Below are positions 61,160 to 64,000 of a stretch of DNA of 64,000 bases, in pieces. Positions within the stretch are counted from its first letter, which is position 1. Each line of letters opens with the position of its first letter. A program made the translations under genes and the position numbers. Source of the DNA: Vespa crabro (taxonomy: Eukaryota > Arthropoda > Insecta > Hymenoptera > Vespidae); contig NC_060976.1 of NCBI RefSeq assembly GCF_910589235.1, forward strand, positions 1,082,001-1,146,000, in the 5' to 3' direction. The notes under the pieces are model-generated. The model had not been told where the DNA came from. It ran no database searches and saw only the letters and a list, made by a program, of their open reading frames with translations.

Positions 61160-61394
61160 TATAATAGTATAATATAATAATAGGAATAATGATAAGAAAA
61201 CGAAGAAGAAGATAAAGAAGTGGAGAAAAGTATATATTTAAATATTATACACGTCATATACATCCTATATTATTTATTTATTTATTTATAATAATAGAGG
61301 AAGAAAGAATATATTCAAAAAAAGAAAAGAGAAATATTTTGTAAAATTTAGAAGTAAATTTGTCAATTTTCGTCGATTATATTTCTTTATTAGA
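60061..61394. other. AT-rich spacer
   Basis: Contains an AT repeat at 60084-60105, an ATT stretch at 60327-60365, a TTCTTATGCATA direct repeat near 60267-60300 and an AAT array at 61117-61160. No gene, tRNA or transposon signature was recognised. Confidence 0.5.
61117..61160. repeat. (AAT)n microsatellite
   Basis: About 14 trinucleotides. It produces an isoleucine run in a minus-strand chance frame. Confidence 0.95.
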
Positions 61395-61396
61395 TA

Positions 61397-61612
61397 CAGT
61401 GAGTGTAAACAAATATTCATACAACAGTAAATTTAAACAAAAACTTTGTAGAACTTTCTTTATTACAACAAAAAAATGTTAACAAAAAATATATTTAGAA
61501 ATCTCTAAAACGAATGTTATCAAAAAATAATTATTTACTTATACTTGTTATGAAAATATTAACGACTTTCAAGAATTGGCAAAAAATGTACACGTAATAA
61601 GTATTCTTATAG
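61397..61612 (+). repeat. Left inverted repeat of the Tc1-type element
   Basis: Starts CAGTGAGTGTAAACAAATAT and pairs with the right end over about 215 bp with scattered mismatches. An inner copy of the terminal word (AATAAGTATTCTTATAG) near 61595 suggests the IR/DR type. Confidence 0.8.
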
Positions 61613-61754
61613 TCCTTGATTCGTGACATTGTACATAAGATAAATACAAGATAATACATCTTATGTCAATACATTTAGAATCAGTATATTTGGAGACGTC
61701 GTCGATAGAAATAGTGTTTCAAATTTATATATAATCAACAATGATAATTATAAA

Positions 61755-62545
61755 ATGGTACGTAAAGACAAGGAAACCTTTGAAGAAAAAAAGAAAATTC
61801 TTATAAATTTATTTAAATAATAAGTGGAAAACGTTAAGTGAAATTTATAAAATTATAGATGAGATCATGGTCTACGAATGAAGGAATTATTGAAAAATAT
61901 GGAGATCAAAACTCTTTAAAAAAATAATCCATAGAAAGTAAACGCAAAATAAGTGAGTATATTAGACGATGAATAATTTGAAAAGTAAAACAAAATCTAA
62001 ATAAATATAATAAACATAGCTATTAAACTTAAAAATAATCTTAATTTTAATCTGTTCAATAGTAAAGTATGTAGAAACGATTAGAATTTTCGAAAGACTA
62101 AATCAATATTCCTATGAAGTATTAAAATCATTATTATATTTACTAATGAAAGTATATTTAACATATTTATATCGGATGGATGACATACTATTTGGAGAGA
62201 AAAAAATACTGAATATATGTAAAACTATTTCTAGACGTCCGTAAAACATGAAAGAGACTCGATTACAGTTCGGAGTTGGATAAATGCAAAAATACTTGAA
62301 TTTTTTTATTTTATTGAAGGTAACATAACATTAATATTAAATATTTTAAAACAACATCTTCAAGCTAATGCAAATAAAATTGGATTACAGGACAATTATA
62401 TATCTTTTTACAAGATAATAATTTAAAACTCGCTTACAATATGCGACAATGGATCTTGTATAAAATACCAAATTAATTAAAAATACCATGCATAATTTTC
62501 AGACTTGAATGCTTATGAGATTATCTCGAAGAAAAAATAATTTCT
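61755..62545 (+). pseudogene. Tc1-like transposase remnant
   Basis: Starts MVRKDKETFEEKKKILINLF. It then shows frame-broken pieces of the expected order: a helix-turn-helix segment (WSTNEGIIEKYGDQNSLKK), a basic linker (ESKRKISEYIRR), and LQDNNLKLAYNMRQWILYK, which matches the QDNDPKHT region around the second catalytic Asp. The final NPIENLWD block is barely visible as DYLEEK. About 265 codons remain against about 340 in the family, with many stops, so it is inactive. Confidence 0.7.
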
Positions 62546-62613
62546 AATACTAAAAAAGAACATTTTTATTACGTTTATGTATTAAAATGTATAATATTTT
62601 TTGTAAACGTAGA

Positions 62614-62836
62614 AATGTACGAATAATTATTTCGCGTACTTTTTCCTGCAAATTTTTGAAAATTTATTAATATTTTCATAATAAATATAAATAAATAATT
62701 GTTTTGTAATAACATTCGTTTTACAAATTTCTAAGAGTATATATTTTTTTTTTGTTAAAATTTTTTTATAATAAACAAAGTTCTAAAAAATTTTTGTTCA
62801 AATTCATTGCTGTACGAATAGTTTTTACGCTCATTG
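62614..62836 (-). repeat. Right inverted repeat of the Tc1-type element
   Basis: Read on the minus strand it begins CAATGAGCGTAAAAACTATT and follows the left repeat through ATTTxAACAAAAA, AGAACTTT, AAACGAATGTTAT and TATGAAAATATTAA. The inner terminal word AATAATTATTCGTACA lies at about 62620-62640. Confidence 0.8.
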
Positions 62837-62939
62837 TATACTATTATCTTTCGATGAGTTAAAAAATTAATCGGATAATCATTTATATTTCTATGATAAT
62901 GGAACTTGTTCACAGATATTTTCGTTTTAACGCTCGTTA

Positions 62940-63130
62940 ACAGTGACGTCAAAACAATTCTCGCAATCCGATTGGTTATCCTTAAGAACCATAGCAATAG
63001 AATTTCAACACGTTGAATATTTCAACCGTTACTGTTACTTTTACGGCTACTTTTACGGAGTCTGAATCGAGTTAAGCGATTGCTCGTAACTTTAATGTTA
63101 CTGTTACGAAAAGTTTCTGCGATCAGAATG
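62940..63130. promoter_or_regulatory. Candidate regulatory region (CRE-like palindrome, CCAAT)
   Basis: TGACGTCA, a perfect CRE/ATF-type palindrome, lies at 62944-62951, and a reversed CCAAT box (CGATTGGTTATC, ATTGG at 62971-62975) is 27 bp away. The next 130 bp are less AT-rich and contain repeated TTACTGTTAC and CTTTTACGG words. No TATA box or exon was assigned. Confidence 0.3.
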
Positions 63131-63964
63131 GTACATACTAATTAGCCGTTTCTCCTTTTATTTTCGTTTCTTATCTTCTCTTATCGTAAATACATACCTT
63201 CTTTTCTTTTTTTTTTTTGTCTATCCTTATTACATTCGTTATCACCAGTTCATGATACTAGCTTTTCTTTCTATTCCATTAATTTGCGTCTATCATCGAT
63301 TTTATTTTCTTCTTTATCGATTCTCATTTATATAATTTTTCGATATAATTAGTTATTGATTAATTTTAATAATATGAAATTGATATGAAGAAAAATGAAA
63401 ATTCGCTGATTGATCATCGATATGTTTTTCTTGTTATGGGAAAAATAAATAAATAAATCTAAAAAAAAAATTAATTGTTTTTCAAAATGTTTTCTTTCGA
63501 GAACTTCAAATATGGAATAAGAATAAAAAAATGGTCTGAAGAAATAGCTATTTTACAATTGCGTAGCAGATTTTCTCAAAGTAAAGAATCGTTCGGATAA
63601 ATTGTTTAGATTTCTTATTTAGAATATTCGTTTTTAGATTGTACAAAAATAAAAATACTTGCGAATAAAATATCCTTACGAGCATCGATCTATGATCTTG
63701 CAAATAACAAAATTGACTTTATCATTATAACTATTATTTTTTATACTATTTTTTTTTAATCTTTACTAATACAATGTAGAATACATATAATGTAGATAAT
63801 ATTTAAATTTAGCTTCAATTTTAATCAGGTTGTTAAAACTTGCTATGTTAAGATCGGATATATGTCGGAGTCTGTTATTTTCGAAAATATCTAAAACGTA
63901 GAAAAAAATATTCGTTTATGAATATAAAAAAAAAACAAAAAGAAAACTACTAAAATAAAATATG

Positions 63965-63969
<5 letters not shown>
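63131..63969. other. AT-rich end of window
   Basis: T-runs, A-runs and AT-rich spacer. No gene or repeat family recognised. Confidence 0.5.

Positions 63970-64000
<31 letters not shown>
63970..64000. repeat. (AT)n microsatellite at window end
   Basis: Pure AT dinucleotides continuing to the last base; probably longer than shown. Confidence 0.95.

Larger units (their letters stand above)
61397..62836 (+). mobile_element. Tc1/mariner-type transposon, 1,440 bp, inactivated
   Basis: Flanked by TA on both sides (61395-61396 and 62837-62838), the target duplication of Tc1/mariner elements. It has long inverted repeats and a decayed transposase on the plus strand. Length fits Tc1-family elements (usually 1.3-1.7 kb). 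This element is not part of the R family; the Tc1 fragments in R1-R3 have different ends. Confidence 0.8.

Overview
The window looks like gene-poor, repeat-dominated nuclear DNA from an insect. Hymenoptera (wasp, bee or ant) is the best guess, from the strong AT richness, the dense CT/AG, AT and ATT microsatellites, and the style of the degraded Ty3/Gypsy and Tc1-like elements. That guess is inference; no conserved gene fixes the taxon. I found no convincing intact protein-coding gene. Nearly all open frames are low-complexity translations of microsatellites or chance frames in AT-rich DNA.

Layout. (1) 1-9.5 kb: simple-sequence-rich DNA with long CT, AG, AT, TG and TAA arrays and two diverged tandem repeats (3.6-4.2 kb; 5.9-6.7 kb). 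(2) 9.6-27.6 kb: about three tandem copies of a long segmental unit, here called R. A full unit holds an ATT microsatellite, a CCAAT/TATA promoter-like module (P), a GC-richer structured block (H), a half tRNA-like sequence, a fuller tRNA-like sequence on the minus strand, a hairpin, and a decayed Tc1-type transposon fragment. The P copy at 27.25 kb is the only one with an intact TATAAA; it is followed by an ATG-free leader and a consensus splice donor. (3) 28.2-28.9 kb: a degraded Gag-like coding remnant with an in-frame 39-bp duplication. (4) 29.4-41.0 kb: a satellite of about 16 full monomers of 671-682 bp, with several monomer types and higher-order duplications; seven monomers carry the same 60-codon frame. 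(5) 41.4-45.3 kb: a decayed Ty3/Gypsy element on the minus strand (Gag, reverse transcriptase and integrase C-terminal pieces, catalytic motif lost). (6) 45.4-60.1 kb: more R copies, one split by a separate 3.5-kb Gypsy LTR element with both LTRs, Gag and protease but no recognisable reverse transcriptase. (7) 61.4-62.8 kb: a nearly complete but inactivated 1,440-bp Tc1/mariner element with inverted repeats of about 220 bp, followed at 62.94 kb by a CRE-like palindrome and a CCAAT box.

The main unexplained structure is the R family with its P, H and tRNA-like modules. It behaves like a tandemly duplicated transcription unit, possibly non-coding, that was later split by a satellite array and retroelements. 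R boundaries are judged by eye and are uncertain by roughly 50-150 bp.
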